DNA from: Anisodus tanguticus
Lineage: Eukaryota; Streptophyta; Magnoliopsida; Solanales; Solanaceae
DNA length: 64,000 nucleotides
NCBI GenBank assembly: GCA_034509755.1
Contig: CM067553.1
Coordinates: forward strand, 45,266,110-45,330,109
Direction: 5' to 3'
The notes below the pieces were generated by a model, which saw only the letters and a list, made by a program, of their open reading frames with translations, was not told the DNA's origin and did not search any database. This document shows positions 21,804 to 33,271 of the stretch, piece by piece (positions within the stretch are counted from its first letter, which is position 1; the number at the start of each line of letters is the position of its first letter). A program made the position numbers and the translations under genes.

Positions 21804-22579
21804 TGATAGAAACTAAGAGTCCATCAAATAGTATAGAGAACCGGATTCTCTATTTCTTCCCTCAAGAAAAACAGAAAATAAATAACACACGATATTTACG
21901 TGGAAAACTCCTTGTTCAAGGGATTAAAAACCACGACCTACCAAGTAGGATTTCCAACTTAACTAACTGGACAGCTTCAGATTACAACCTATTGCAACCT
22001 AGGAATTAAACCATTGATCCCTCACCCCTTACAATACATATATTGTGAGCCCTTTACAATAACTCTATTGCAAAGCTACAAACCTTGACTAATTCTAGCA
22101 AAGAACACAAACCAACAAATGTTGAAATCTGTCCTACTATGACACTTCTTAAAAGTAATATAGGATTACAATAAAGAACAAAAGCCAAAGACTCAAAATA
22201 AATTAAAGGACTTAGACATCTTCAGTGTCGGGATCTGGTCCTTCACTTTGCAAAGGCTTTATTCTTGGGAACACTTGGAGAAACTTGTGGTGGCTGCACT
22301 TTGAAAGTGATTTTAGGTTTTCAAGTGTTACCCAAAACTTTGTAACATGTTGTCTATATATTGGGGAGTATGTGGGATGATATAGGGACTACTCATCACT
22401 TGGTTTGACCACTAGCACACTGCAGCAGTGCTGTTGTACTTTTGCTAGTGAACAATACAACTTTACAGTTATAACTGTTGACTGTACGACAACCAAAGAA
22501 ACGGATAGTAGACCAGGTCCGTATATGATTCTTCAAAAGTTTGACAAATCATCAAAACACAAGATGATATAACTTATCA
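21804..22579 (-). repeat. 3' LTR of R4
   Basis: Starts tgatagaaactaagagtcc and ends tataacttatca on the plus strand. Matches 30127-30901 throughout. Confidence 0.94.
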
Positions 22580-22602
22580 ATTTCCCCTTTTTTTTATTAC
22601 GA
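22580..22602 (-). promoter_or_regulatory. Polypurine tract of R4
   Basis: Minus strand reads an A-run then AAAGGGGAAAT directly before the LTR. Confidence 0.85.
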
Positions 22603-23079
22603 CAAACACAAAATTGGTATTCTCCTGAGGAACATGTTCCCACTTGTTCCCCTTGTGGATCAGACCTATCTTTCAAGCATAACAACATGTTAATCAAGGA
22701 AAAAACATTTTATCCCCTTAACTTTCCCCTCATTCACAATAAGCATATCAAATCATATCAAATTCCCCTATTTTTATCCCTTTTGGCATCATTGAAAAGA
22801 GTAGTCAAAGAGGCACAAGCAACAAGAAGATCAGTAATATTAACTCGGGCCACTTGGACAACACAACATGAGCAGAAACATAAACAAATAAGCTAGTATC
22901 AATACATAAAATAGAGTAATTGCCCAATTATAGATTAGCATTTAACAAAAATATAGTAGCCAAAACAGTACAAAGCATGATAATTAAAACTACCATCAGT
23001 GCCAAAGTCATTAGGGAAATAAAAACAGGGATCAAAAGAATGGGGCTTGAAGAGTAGGAAGGACCAGGTCTAGGAAGCA

Positions 23080-25367
23080 GGGCTTAATAGGCTAGAAGGG
23101 AAACTAAGGGGCCAGATCCTTGAAAAGTCTATCCACTCGGTCACTGTTGGTGTGCTGGTCCTAGAGCATCTGATCACGAAGGTCATCAACCTTCTGCCTT
23201 AAATTCTCATTTCCAGCTCTCATTTTTTGAATCGCAGCATTTGCAGCCTTTAAATCACCATGCGAACCAAGTTTATGTACCTTCTCAGCCAATTGGACTC
23301 TACGGAGAGCATTCTCAGCCTTAAGCCTTTAAATCTCAGCAGTTGACATCTCTTGAGCCTCAATTAGAGTTAAAATGGTAAATCTACTGCTAATGCCACC
23401 TTTCTTTGGCACTCACTCACATTTTTCCAAAGTCGCCATAGTGAACATATGTTTTTTGACTTTGAAATGCACAAGAACTTTGTCAAAAGTAATCCATAGA
23501 GAAGGCCATGCCTGCCCTCCCTAGCATTTACCACTTTGATGATATACTCAATCATGATTGCTGGCAGATTGGTGGGTTTAAAATTTTAAAGAGCCTCGAG
23601 GAGGACCAGGTTTGGCACAGAGGTAATAGAACAACCTTCAGCCATGGTAGCAACACCTTGTTGACTAGGGCAAACACAAGCTGGTACTCTGGTTTAAGAT
23701 CTTTCTTAAAGAGCCTTGCTCTAGTAGCAGACTCCTCCCTGTTAGAATCACCGTCTTAAAGACATCAGAGACCTCTCCAGCCACAATCTTAATCTCATCA
23801 GTCAGGATCTTCAAAATTTATTCAAGTTTCGACTAATATAACAAAAAGTCTGTCCAATTTACTGACACAACAAAAGTGCAATCATCAGTGTAGCAAAGAT
23901 TTGCATATAACTCGAGCACATGTACTTCATATACACTTGGTGCCTGTAGTACAAAAAGATGAGCTAATTTTTAGAACTCAACCATCTTAAGCAGTTCTTT
24001 TATGCCAAACCTCTCAGCAATTTTAGTTTTATATACCCTTCCCAATAACACTTTTTGACTCTGCAAAGTCTCCTTTCTTTCCTTATCAGTCTGAGCAACA
24101 CTTTTACCAATTTTTGTTTCTTTGAGAAATCTGGTTCCTCACTGGTACTACTCTTTCTCTTCTTTAGAGGAGGATATCGAGTTTCAAGCTTCTCTTTGTC
24201 AGACTTGTCACCCTCATCATCAGTGACAATTTGGTCCACACTTTTCTTTTTCTCTTCTTTCTTCTTCCTTGAATATTTCATCTCAAGTGGAGAATTTTCC
24301 ACTTTTTCTTCTTCCACAACAGTATCATCATCAACAACAACAATCTCTGCATCAACCAACACATCTTCATCAATTAGTCTACTTCTCACGGGTGGATTTC
24401 TTGTCCTTTTGGTGCCTTTTGCTTTGGTTGCCTTTGGAGCAGAATCCAAAGCAACCTTTGCAGTCCTTTTTCTCTGTCTAGTTCTAATGGCTGTTTGGAA
24501 AATACTTTTTCTCCTTTTGGGTACAAGATTCTTCTTGGGCTCTTCAACAATAGGTGCCCTTCTACGCTTAAAATATAGGGGCACGTCATCCTCATCAGAC
24601 TCAGCAGTAGGTCCAATAGGATCAAGTTCTTTCTCAAGTGACAATTCTCCCAAAGGTACAACAATAGTAGACACTCGTTCAGGACTAACAACCAAATTCA
24701 AGTTTACCCTAGAGAAAATTGGTGTCTCATTCTATATACGAGTTGTCTTGAGTGCTGAAGACATGGTTTTCCTACTACCAACTGAGTCGGGCTTTTCAAT
24801 CAGGCCAGAAATCGAGGAAGATGGTACAAATTTTCTTAGCGTTTGACTCTTACGAGTTTTAGGAGGACTAGTAATAGGGAATTTAGGGAAGATATTATGG
24901 GGTTTTGATCGATGGAAATTGGGAATTTTGGGGGTGAAGCAGGTGGTGTCGATTAAGTGGTTACTGGTGTGATTGGAGGTGTCGGAGAGGGGATTGTTTC
25001 AATCATATTTGGAGTGGTTAGATCTTGATTAGACACGGTGGATTGTGATTTGAGAACGAATGCAGAGAGAATATAGATGGTTGAGACAACATGTAGGTGT
25101 GAGAGAGGAGAGAGCAAAGTTAGAATTGAGGATTTTAAGTGAGAGGAGAGAGAGATGAGAGGATTGGTATTTAAGAAGAGATAGTAATAGTTGGATTGGG
25201 TTGTGAGAGAACTGATCGGATTGATTCAGCGGAGGTGTATCATTTGAGAGAATATTTTGAATTAAAGGAGGGATAGGTTTAATGACTTGACACCTTAAGA
25301 AATATAAAATCACACAAGTACTGAAGGGACTACTAACCTGAGTCACAGGGACCAGGTCCCATGACAA
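23080..25367 (-). pseudogene. Extra (env-like) ORF of R4
   Basis: Lies between pol and the PPT, where Sireviruses carry their env-like ORF. Read in pieces: a Pro/Thr/Ser-rich N-terminus (TIPSPTPPITPVTT, near 24950); a 233-aa frame (24701-24000) that is highly charged with bipartite-NLS-like runs such as KKRKSSTSEEPDFSKKQK and an acidic DDEGDKSDKEK; a middle part with VHVLELYANLCYTDD and VNWTDFLLY (near 23830-23920), similar in layout to the putative plant transposon protein domain; and a C-terminal coiled coil (RLKAENALRRVQLAEKVHKL, then RAGNENLRQKVDDLRDQML, near 23150-23330). No membrane segment or signal peptide is visible, so an envelope role is not supported by this copy. Internal stops are present. 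Function unknown. Confidence 0.72.
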
Positions 25368-25585
25368 TTTTCTTGAAAATTTGCAGGAAAAAACTCTGAA
25401 CTATGCAATCATAGGCTTGTGTTGTCCTAAAATTGCCATACATGTATACCTGTAACAGTATAAGAATGAGTTAGATGTCACCAAAAAATACTTTTTAGCA
25501 TTATACCTTTCCTCTTAACATAGCCAATCATTGAGGGAACTTGTGAGAGACCAACTAGTTGATCTTGATCAAGCCCAACTCCAAG

Positions 25586-25945
25586 CTATTTCTTTCGAAG
25601 TGCTTCCTGCTCGGTAAAAATGTCAGCAACATGGTCTTCTGTCTTGCAAAACTTCATACAAATCAAACCCTTTTCAGTATTATCCCTTCGTAAATGATGC
25701 CTGATATCAATGTGCTTGGTATTTTTGTGTTGCACTGGATTTTTTGTCATGTTAAGTGCACTTGTATTGTCACAAAACAAGGGCACATAGTCAGTAAGCA
25801 CACCAAAATCCTCAAATTGTTGTTTGATCCATAACAATTAAGCATAGCAGGAGGTAGCAGCCACATACTCAGTTTCAGCAGTGTAAATATCCAAAGAATT
25901 TTATTTCTTCGTACCCCAAGAGAACAAGCATGACCCCGAAAAATA
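25586..25945 (-). pseudogene. RNase H domain of R4
   Basis: Readable across frames: GSCLFSWGTKK, then TAETEYVAATSCYA, then frame 25837-25586 with LLWIKQQFEDFGVL, PLFCDNTSALNMTKNPVQH, KHIDIRHHLRRD and EDHVADIFTEQEAL. The order and motifs are those of copia RNase H. Two internal stops. It is fused by a deletion to the front half of RT. Confidence 0.85.
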
Positions 25946-26510
25946 TGTCACTCCAACCATACCCGAGGAGCTTATTTGAAACCATATAGAGCCTTGTCAA
26001 GCTTAAACACATGTTCAGGATGTTCATGACTCTCAAAACTAGAGGTTGCTGGACAAAGACTTCCTCCTTTAGATATCCATTCAGAAATGCACTCTTGAGA
26101 TCCATTTGGAATAATTTGAATTCCATATGAGATGCAAAAGGCAATAAGAATTCTGATTGCCTCTATTCTAGCCACAGGATCAAAAGTCTCATCATAGTCT
26201 ATCTCTTCTTCTTGATTATACCCTTGAACCACTAGCCTTGCCTTATTCCTGATAGTGTTTTCAAACTCATCAAACTTGTTTTGAAACACACACCTAGTCT
26301 CAATCACTGTTTTGTCTGAGGGACCAGGTACCACACCTTGTTTCTTTCAAATTGATGAAGCTCTTCTTGCATTGAAGCTATCCAGTCAGCATCCTTCAAT
26401 GCTTCTTTGATATTTTTGTGTTCATTTTGAGATAGGAAGGCTGAGAAGGAAAACATGTTTCTCGCCTTAGATCTAGTTTGAATACCAGAGTCTAAGGGAG
26501 TAATCACATT
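25946..26510 (-). pseudogene. Reverse transcriptase of R4, C-terminal half deleted
   Basis: Frames 26507-26304, 26334-25972 and 26144-25875 give WIASMQEELHQFERNKVWYL, KARLVVQGYNQEEEIDYDET, PVARIEAIRILIAF, QMDLKSAFLNGYLKEEVFVQ and FKLDKALYGFK. Immediately after the LYGFK..APRVW block the sequence switches to RNase H. The palm segment with the YVDD catalytic box is absent. The deletion point is about 25945-25955. Confidence 0.85.
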
Positions 26511-26879
26511 TTGAAATGGACGAGATCTTTTGTGCTTCCAGTTGGATACTTGAACTGCAGGTACGAGGGACCAGGTTCTTCTGTGTTAGATCCATAATTG
26601 ACATCAACAGAAGCATGACTTCTACCTCATTTTCCAGCTTCAGGAGTTCTTGATACATCATCTGCTACTCTATGTTCAACTTCAAGTGGAGTGATGTGAG
26701 AACCAGGTTCATTTATGTCTTCTGGAGACTCTGCTGCATCTTCTTCATTACTTTGCTTGCTTTGACTCATCAATTCAGTCTTTCCATTTGATATCTCTAT
26801 AGCTTTATCAAGAAATTTGAAAATACCCCATCTTCAACTTCATTATCACGTGACTCTTTATTCCCAAAATATTTGATTC

Positions 26880-27545
26880 ATCAAAGATCACATGCACACT
26901 TTCCTCTACACTTTAGTTCTTTTGTTGTAGACCTTGTATGCTTTGCTGAGAGATGAGTAATTAAGGAAGATTCCTTCATCACTTTTTGCATCAAATTTCC
27001 CCAAAGCTTCCTTATCATTATTGAGAACAAAGCACTTGCAACCAAATGATCTTAGATAAGTCAGCTTGGGCTTTCTCCCATTGAGCAATTCATAGGGAGT
27101 CTTCTAAACCAGGGACGTGATCATGCATCTATTTATTACATGACAAGCAGTATTTAAAGCTTCAACCCAAAAAATTTTAAATGCACCACTTGCTATCAAC
27201 ATTGTTCTGGCCATATCTTCAAGTGTCCTATTTTTCCTCTCCACAACACCATTTTGCTGAGGTGTTATAGGAGCAGAAAAGTTGTGACTTATACCATTTT
27301 CAACACAAAATGCTTTAAACTTGGCATTTTCAAACTCTGTATCATGATCGGATCTAATACTCATAATATGATTTCGTAATTTCACCTGAATCTGTTTCAC
27401 AAAGGCATAAAACACAGGGAATGTTTCATTCTTGCTTTTTAAAAATAGAGTCCAAGTGAATCTTGAATAGTCATCAACAATTACAAAAATACACTTCTTT
27501 CCTCCTCTGCTTGGGATCCTCATTGGTCCATAAAGATCCATATGA
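26880..27545 (-). pseudogene. Integrase of R4
   Basis: Frame 27541-27104 (145 aa): MDLYGPMRIPSRGGKKCIFV, VDDYSRFTWTLFLKSKNE, IRSDHDTEFENAKF (second catalytic Asp kept, the usual Gly after H changed) and NGVVERKNRTLEDMARTM with the catalytic Glu. Frame 27088-26906 continues LNGRKPKLTYLRSFGCKCFV and the GIFLNYSSLSKAYKVYNKRT post-core block. A stop near 27100 lies between them. Confidence 0.9.
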
Positions 27546-27562
27546 AGAAGATCCAGTGGCCT

Positions 27563-27886
27563 TTAGGTACTCACTTCTTTATTTGGCTTGAATGAGGATA
27601 TGACCTGCTTCCCTTTAATGCAAGCATCACATGCCTTGTGATCTTTGAACTTGGCCTTGGGTAACCCACAAACCAGGTCTTTCGCAGCAAGTTTGTTCAG
27701 CAATGAAAAGCTTACATGTCCCAGTCGTCTATGACAAAGCTCAGCATCATCATCCATAGCACTTAAACATGTTAAGTCACTACCATTCAAAGAGTCAAAA
27801 TCTACAACATAAATATTCTTGAACATTTTTGCTACTAGCACCACTATACCAGTTTTAAGATTGGTGACTGTGCAAGAGCAGGACAA
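27563..27886 (-). pseudogene. GAG-pre-integrase of R4
   Basis: A 107-aa frame with DDDAELCHRRLGHVSFSLL, LAAKDLVCGLPKAKF and CDACIKGKQVISSFKPNKE. This is the HHCC zinc-binding segment joining protease to integrase in Sirevirus Pol. One stop separates it from the integrase core. Confidence 0.88.
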
Positions 27887-27899
27887 GAACTTAACTTTA

Positions 27900-28170
27900 T
27901 TTCCTTTATGAAAAATTTAATACACACTTAACAAGTTGTATTTCAACCCATTCATATAAGACACATTCTAAATTTCATGAGAGAATGTCTTCCCAACACC
28001 AAGAATGTACCCTTTATTTCCATTATCAAAGGACACACTCCCACCTTAAAAGGCCTTGTGAGAGAAAATCATCTATTTTACCAGGCATATGCTCTGAGCA
28101 GCCATTATCCATATATCATATTTGACTGCCTCCTCTCACTCCAGCTTGCAAAAAGAATCACTGATTAGAT
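27900..28170 (-). pseudogene. Aspartic protease of R4
   Basis: Minus strand reads YMDNGCSEHMPGK followed by GGSVSFDNGNKGYILGVG, the copia protease layout. The catalytic triplet is D-N-G rather than the usual D-S/T-G. Frame is broken by stops on both sides. Confidence 0.75.
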
Positions 28171-28259
28171 TTGGGAACCAAAATCAGTTGGGTCCCTTAT
28201 AATTGTAAAATGGGTGAATCAGGCTTCTTCTAGCCCAAGCAAGCAAGCCATTTTTTCTC

Positions 28260-30070
28260 TTCCGAGGACCAGATCCTTCCACTCTGGCTCCCTTCTTAAC
28301 AAATTCTCATTTTTCTGAAGAGACTGAAATTTGGCTTTGCATGCATTCTTGTAATGGTCAGTCTGACTGTAATGAGTGCACAATCAACTTTTAGTTGTAC
28401 TGACATATTTGTTGTGGCGATTATAAGGGTTTTTTCTTTTTTCAAAGTCAATCCCTTGCCTAAATCCACCTTTACTCTTGTACATAAAATTAATTACATC
28501 AGAGGATCAGGTCCAATAGAGAGACTTATCAAGATCAACTTTTACTCTTTTAGATCTTCCTGTAGTTGTCTGTTATTTTCTACCCAGTAGTGAAACTCAA
28601 TTTCATTTTTTTAATCTCCTTCTTAAGCTCCAGTTGAGTCTCACTAGCTACATCTTTTCCCTTAGAGGGAGTTTCTATACAGTTTTTACTTGATTTTCTA
28701 ACAGGATATTTTGTTGAGTTACCTCATCAACCTTTTCTTTTAGATCTACAATGAAAACTATTAAATCATTCCTCTCTTGTTCTGAATTACCAATTTCTTC
28801 ATTTAGAGCACTTCTCTTTAACAAGAACATGATAAGCATCTATCAACACATTTGCCAATGATATAAGTTTCTTTTGAGAATAAACTTTCAAAAAATTTCT
28901 GAACATCAAATTTTTTTTATCTCTTCTTGCTCATCATCATCAACATCGGATTTGGTCATAAGTGCAAAAATTGACTTATATTCAGAGGGTTCATTTTCAA
29001 TGGCCATCATTGATTTGTCACCCCTGGTCATCATCGTCTTCAGATTCACTTGAAGAGTCTCCCCAAGCAGCAAGAGCTTGCTTCACCGGGTCATCAACCA
29101 CATCTCTCCTCTTGAACTTCTTATCAGGGACCTGGTTCCACTTAACAGTCCTATCTTTCTGATTATCCTGCTTATGAAGATGACATTCTTTAATGAAATG
29201 ACCAGGTTTCCCACACTTGTGGCAACATTTGTCATTTCTCTTTAAGGTCTTGCTAGAGCTTCCTATTCTTGGGACCTCACCATTTTTTCGAACCATCTTT
29301 TAAAACTTGCAAGTGAGGTATGTCATATCAACTTCGTCACTACTTAAGTCACTTTTGGCATCTAGGAGAACCAGGTTCTTCTCTTTCTTTGCCTCACTTT
29401 TTTCTAGTTTCTTCTTGTTTCTATTCAACTCATAAATCTTGAGATTTCCAATCAGCTCATCAATAGTTAGAATCTTCAAGTTCTTGGCTTCGTATATGGC
29501 ATTTACTTTTCTTTCCCAAGAATCTGGCAGGACACCAAGTAATTTTATGACCAGTTTGTTGGTTGAAATGACTTCTCCAAGAGAGTGAAGCACATTTATT
29601 ATAGATGTGAACTTGGTATGCATATATTGGATTGACTCATCCTCTCTCATCTTGAACAACTAGTACTATGTGGTGAGCAGATCTATCTTGGACTCCTTTA
29701 CTTGAGTGGTTCCTTCATGAGCCATTTGGAGAGCTTCCCGGATCTCCTTAGCAGTTACACAAGATGAGACATGATTGTACTCATCTGGTTCAATACCACA
29801 CACAAGAATTTTCTTGGCCTTGAGGTTCTTTTCTACTGCCTTTCTGTCCACATCAGTGTACTCCTTTCTTGTCTTTGGAGTAGTTGTAAAACCAGAAATA
29901 TATGTGTTCATACGAACATAAGGACCATCACAAATGATGTCCCATAACTCAGATTCTTCACTCATGATGAAATCATGCATCCTTGTCTTCTACCACTCAT
30001 AGTACTTTCTGTTAAACCTTGGTGAACTTGTGGCCGATTGTCCTTCCTCTAAGTTTGGCGGAGCAGACAT
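28260..30070 (-). pseudogene. Gag of R4
   Basis: ATG at 30070 opens SAPPNLEEGQSATSSPRFN, followed about 27 codons in by an amber stop where a Trp is expected. The frame resumes with MHDFIMSEESELWDIICDGP (UBN2-type Gag, 29980-29666), continues through KMREDESIQYMHTKFTSI and ELIGNLKIYELNRNKKK (29659-29300), and reaches a zinc knuckle CHKCGKPGHFIKEC (29296-29018). A coiled-coil stretch (near 28600-28850) leads to a second knuckle-like site reading CTHYSQTDHYKNAC near 28340-28385, with one Cys changed to Tyr. Two knuckles around a coiled coil is typical of Sirevirus Gag. Confidence 0.87.
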
Positions 30071-30109
30071 TAAAGATATTCTTTCTAGGTGTTAACCTTT
30101 TAGAAATCA

Positions 30110-30121
30110 CCTGCTCTAATA
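30110..30121 (-). promoter_or_regulatory. Degenerate tRNA-Met primer-binding site of R4
   Basis: Minus strand TATTAGAGCAGG starts 5 nt after the LTR. It resembles the TATCAGAGC core of the initiator-Met site with one change, and lacks the leading TGG. Confidence 0.6.
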
Positions 30122-30126
30122 TTAAT

Positions 30127-30901
30127 TGATAGAAACGAAGAGTCCATCAAACAGTATAGAGAACCAGGTTAACTATCTGTTCCCTCAAGCAAAACAGAAA
30201 GTAAATAACACACGATATTTACGTGGAAAACTCCTTGCTCAAGGGATCAAAAACCACGACCTACCAAATAGGATTTCCAACTTCACTAACTGAGCAACTT
30301 TAGATTACAACATATTGCAACCTAGAAATTAAATCATTAATCCCTCACCCATTACAATACCTCTATTGTAAGCCCTTTACAATAACTCTATTGCAAAGCT
30401 GCAAACCTCGACTAACTCTAGCCAAGAACACAAACCAACAATGGTTGAAATCTGCCCACTATGACACTTCTTAAAAGTAGTGTAGGATTACAATAAAAAA
30501 CAAAAGACAAAGAATCAAAACAAACTAAAGGACTTAGACATCTTCAGTGTCGGGATCTGGTCCTTCAGTTTGCAAAGACTTTGTTCTTGGGAACACTTGG
30601 AGAAACTTGTGGCGGCTGCACTTTGAAAGTGATTTTCGGTTTTCAAGTGTTACCCAAAACGTTGTAATATGCTGTATATATATTGGGGAGCATGTGAGAT
30701 GAGATATAGACTACTCATCACTTGGTTTGACCACTAGCACGCTACAACAGTGTTGCTGTACTTCTGCCAGTGAACAGTACACCTTTATAGCGGTAATTGT
30801 TGACTGTATGATAATCAAAGGAATTGATAGCAGACCAGGTCCCTATCTGATTCTTCAAAAATTTGACAAATCATCAAAACACAAAATGATATAACTTATC
30901 A
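30127..30901 (-). repeat. 5' LTR of R4
   Basis: A 775-bp LTR, starts tgatagaaacgaagagtcc, ends tataacttatca. Confidence 0.94.
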
Positions 30902-30906
30902 ATTTA

Positions 30907-31346
30907 ATTACCGAAACACCATAAGTCAATTGAAAAAAAGCAGAATCTTGAATACATCGGGATATGCTACATATATTGTGGGATATGCTTCAAGACTCGA
31001 AAAAAACACTTCGAAAGATTCCTTGGTTTGTGGGGATCACCCTAAGCTGACAATTAAATTCAATTATTCAAACAGTGTTATCTAATAATGGTGTTTAATT
31101 AGAGCTATTATATGCAAATTAAAGGATGAGTTACGTTCTTTACTTCCCAACTTGTTGTTTAGTGCCTTCAAAATCAACCAAAGCTATCTTATCCTTACGA
31201 CATGATTAACGGTATAAAGGAGAAAAACATCCAATTATGAAGTCATGTATAAAGCAATAATTTATTGCATACGTTTTATGGTAGATTATAAAACGTATGC
31301 AATCACTTGACATGTAACCAAGTACTTTCATTTTGTGGCAATCACT
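30907..31346. other. Spacer between R4 and R5
   Basis: AT-rich, no gene. Holds a 16-bp-arm hairpin at 31264-31303, and a 14-bp direct repeat caatcacttgacat whose second copy reaches the R5 edge. Confidence 0.5.
31264..31303. repeat. Perfect inverted repeat, 16-bp arms
   Basis: attgcatacgttttat (31264-31279) and ataaaacgtatgcaat (31288-31303) with 8 bases between. Confidence 0.9.
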
Positions 31347-31524
31347 TGACATTCACAATAATCCCTTGATTATTTTCATTAATGAAGAGGTCTATATATA
31401 CCATCTCTAAATATGAAAAATCATATTTCTATTATAATACCAATATCCTAATTATACTTGTACAAGAATTCTACAAAATATGGTAAGTAACCTAAATATT
31501 CACAAATATACATGGTTTCTATCA
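31347..31524 (-). repeat. 3' LTR of R5, left edge uncertain
   Basis: Matches 36001-36185 from cttgattattttcatt onward, ending tttctatca. The first about 10 bases do not match. The PPT (minus GATTGTGGGGGTG) follows directly at 31525-31537. Confidence 0.8.
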
Positions 31525-31535
31525 CACCCCCACAA

Positions 31536-31930
31536 TCATAGCGGTGGTTGTCGTACATTGAGACTTTTCCTAAAATCTTCAAACAAAACCAAGGGAAGAC
31601 CCTTAGTAAAGATGTCAGTAATTTGGTACCTTGAAGGGACATGTAAGACACGTACTTGTCCACGAGCTACCTTTCCGCGAACAAAGTGAATATCCATCTC
31701 GATATGTTTAGTGCGTTGATGTTGTACCGGATTTCCAGAGAGATAAATGACACTAACATTATTACAGTAGACCAAGGTAGCTTTCTGAATAGGAAAGTGA
31801 AGCTCTAATAAAAGATTACGCAGCCAACATGACTCAGACACCACATTGGCTACGCCTCGATACTCGACCTCCGCACTGGATCGCGATAAAGTAGCCTGTC
31901 ATTTTGCCGACCAAGAGACCAAGTTATCAC
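31536..31930 (-). pseudogene. RNase H of R5
   Basis: Frame 31844-31536 contains ESCWLRNLLLELHFPIQKAT, VYCNNVSVIYLSGNPVQHQR, TKHIEMDIHFVRGKVARGQV and QITDIFTKGLP. This is the complete C-terminal half of copia RNase H; the catalytic D in the YCD-type motif reads N. The upstream part (QNDRLLYRDPVRRSSIEA frame region) is shifted. Ends shortly before the PPT, as expected. Confidence 0.87.
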
Positions 31931-32900
31931 CAAGAAACATACAATAACCAGAAGTTGAATGTCTGGTATCTGGACATCCACCCCAATCAACATATGTATA
32001 AGATACGAGAGTAGAGACAGATGATGGATATAAATGCAACCCATAATTAAGTGTGCCCTGTATGTATCATATAATGTGTTTGAGCGCATGCATGTGCACA
32101 ATCCGCAGATGATGCATAAATAAAGACACCTGCTGAAATGCATAAGTAATATCTAGTCTTGTGAATGTAAGATACTGAAAAGCCCCTACAAGACTACAAT
32201 AGTGGGTGAGATCCTTATATGGTTTGCTAGATGTAGAACTCAGCTTCGGTTTTGTATCAACCATAGTAGAATAGGACTTACAAGATGACATGCCAGCTCT
32301 CTCAATAATCTCAGTCGCATATTTCCTTAATGATAAAAATAGACCACTTGCATGACGAGTGACAGCTATTCCCAAAGAATAACTCAAGGGCCCCAAGTCT
32401 TTCATAGCAAATCCTGAACTGAGAAGGGTCATGATAGACTTGCACAAATTATCAGAGGAGGCAGTCAAAATAATATAATCCACATATAACAGAATGTATG
32501 CTAGAGAAGTACCAAGATGATAGATGAACAGAGAATGATCAGACATGCTGTGAGAAAACCCAATAGTAGACACATAATCTGCAAATCTCTTATACCAAGC
32601 CCATGGGGCCTACTTAAGCCCATATAAGGACTTCTTCAGCAAACAGATATGGTGAGGATAATTGGGGTCCTTAAAACCCAATGGCTGATGCATGTATACT
32701 GTCTACTTAAGATCACCGTGAGAAATTATTTTTCACATCCAACTGATGAATGAGCCATGCTTTCGAGAGAGCCAGACTAAGCACAATGCAAAGAGGTACT
32801 GGTTTGACCACCGGACTAAATGTCTCTCCACAATCCACACCAACCTGTTGTGTTTTGCCATCACCTACAAGACGGGTCTTATGTCTCTCAAAAGATCCGT
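31931..32900 (-). pseudogene. Reverse transcriptase of R5, YVDY box
   Basis: Frame 32573-32067 (168 aa) has DHSLFIYHLGTSLAYILLY, then YVDYIILTAS where the catalytic box normally reads YVDD, then MKDLGPLSYSLGIAVTR and YLTFTRLDITYAFQQVSLFM. Upstream, decayed blocks near 32580-32900 include the LKKSLYGLK and DVKN..FLHGD regions in shifted frames. Change of the second catalytic Asp would abolish polymerisation. Confidence 0.87.
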
Positions 32901-33271
32901 CAGAATTTTTTTATGAGTAAAAATCTACATAGATCGAATAATATTAACACCAGGTGAACGGGGCACCAAATCCCACGTCTTATTTTTAATAAGATCATTA
33001 TATTCGTCAATCATGTCCATTTTCCAATTCGGTTCATGAAGGGCAGACATTGGGTTACGTGGTAGGGGTGATTTAGTGACATTAGAATTAAGATTAAAAT
33101 ATCATTTTGGTTTAAAAATACCTTTTTGGCTATGCATAACGGGCCCTTGACTTGAGATAGAATTTGACGGGATATAGGTAATTATTGGGTCGGTGGTGGA
33201 CAGACCAGCAGACAGTCAGCTTGCTGACCTAATAGCGGCTGGATGACGACCCGGAGGAGAAAGAGAAAAAT
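32901..33271 (-). pseudogene. Integrase-RT linker of R5
   Basis: Low-similarity stretch between RT and the integrase C-terminal region with stops and no clear motif; assigned by position only. Confidence 0.45.

Larger units (their letters stand above)
21804..30901 (-). mobile_element. Sirevirus-like Ty1/copia retrotransposon R4
   Basis: A 9.1-kb element with perfect 5-bp duplications attta (21799-21803 and 30902-30906). LTRs are 776 and 775 bp. Minus-strand order: gag with zinc knuckles, protease, integrase, truncated RT, RNase H, then a long extra ORF before the PPT. Large size, gag with two knuckle-like sites around a coiled region, and the extra ORF downstream of pol fit the Sirevirus (SIRE) group. 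Several stops plus an RT deletion make it non-autonomous. Confidence 0.93.

Noticed and set aside
24055..24846. 263-aa Ser/Phe-rich plus-strand frame
   Set aside because: Antisense shadow of the charged R4 extra ORF; Ser/Phe runs mirror Glu/Lys codons.
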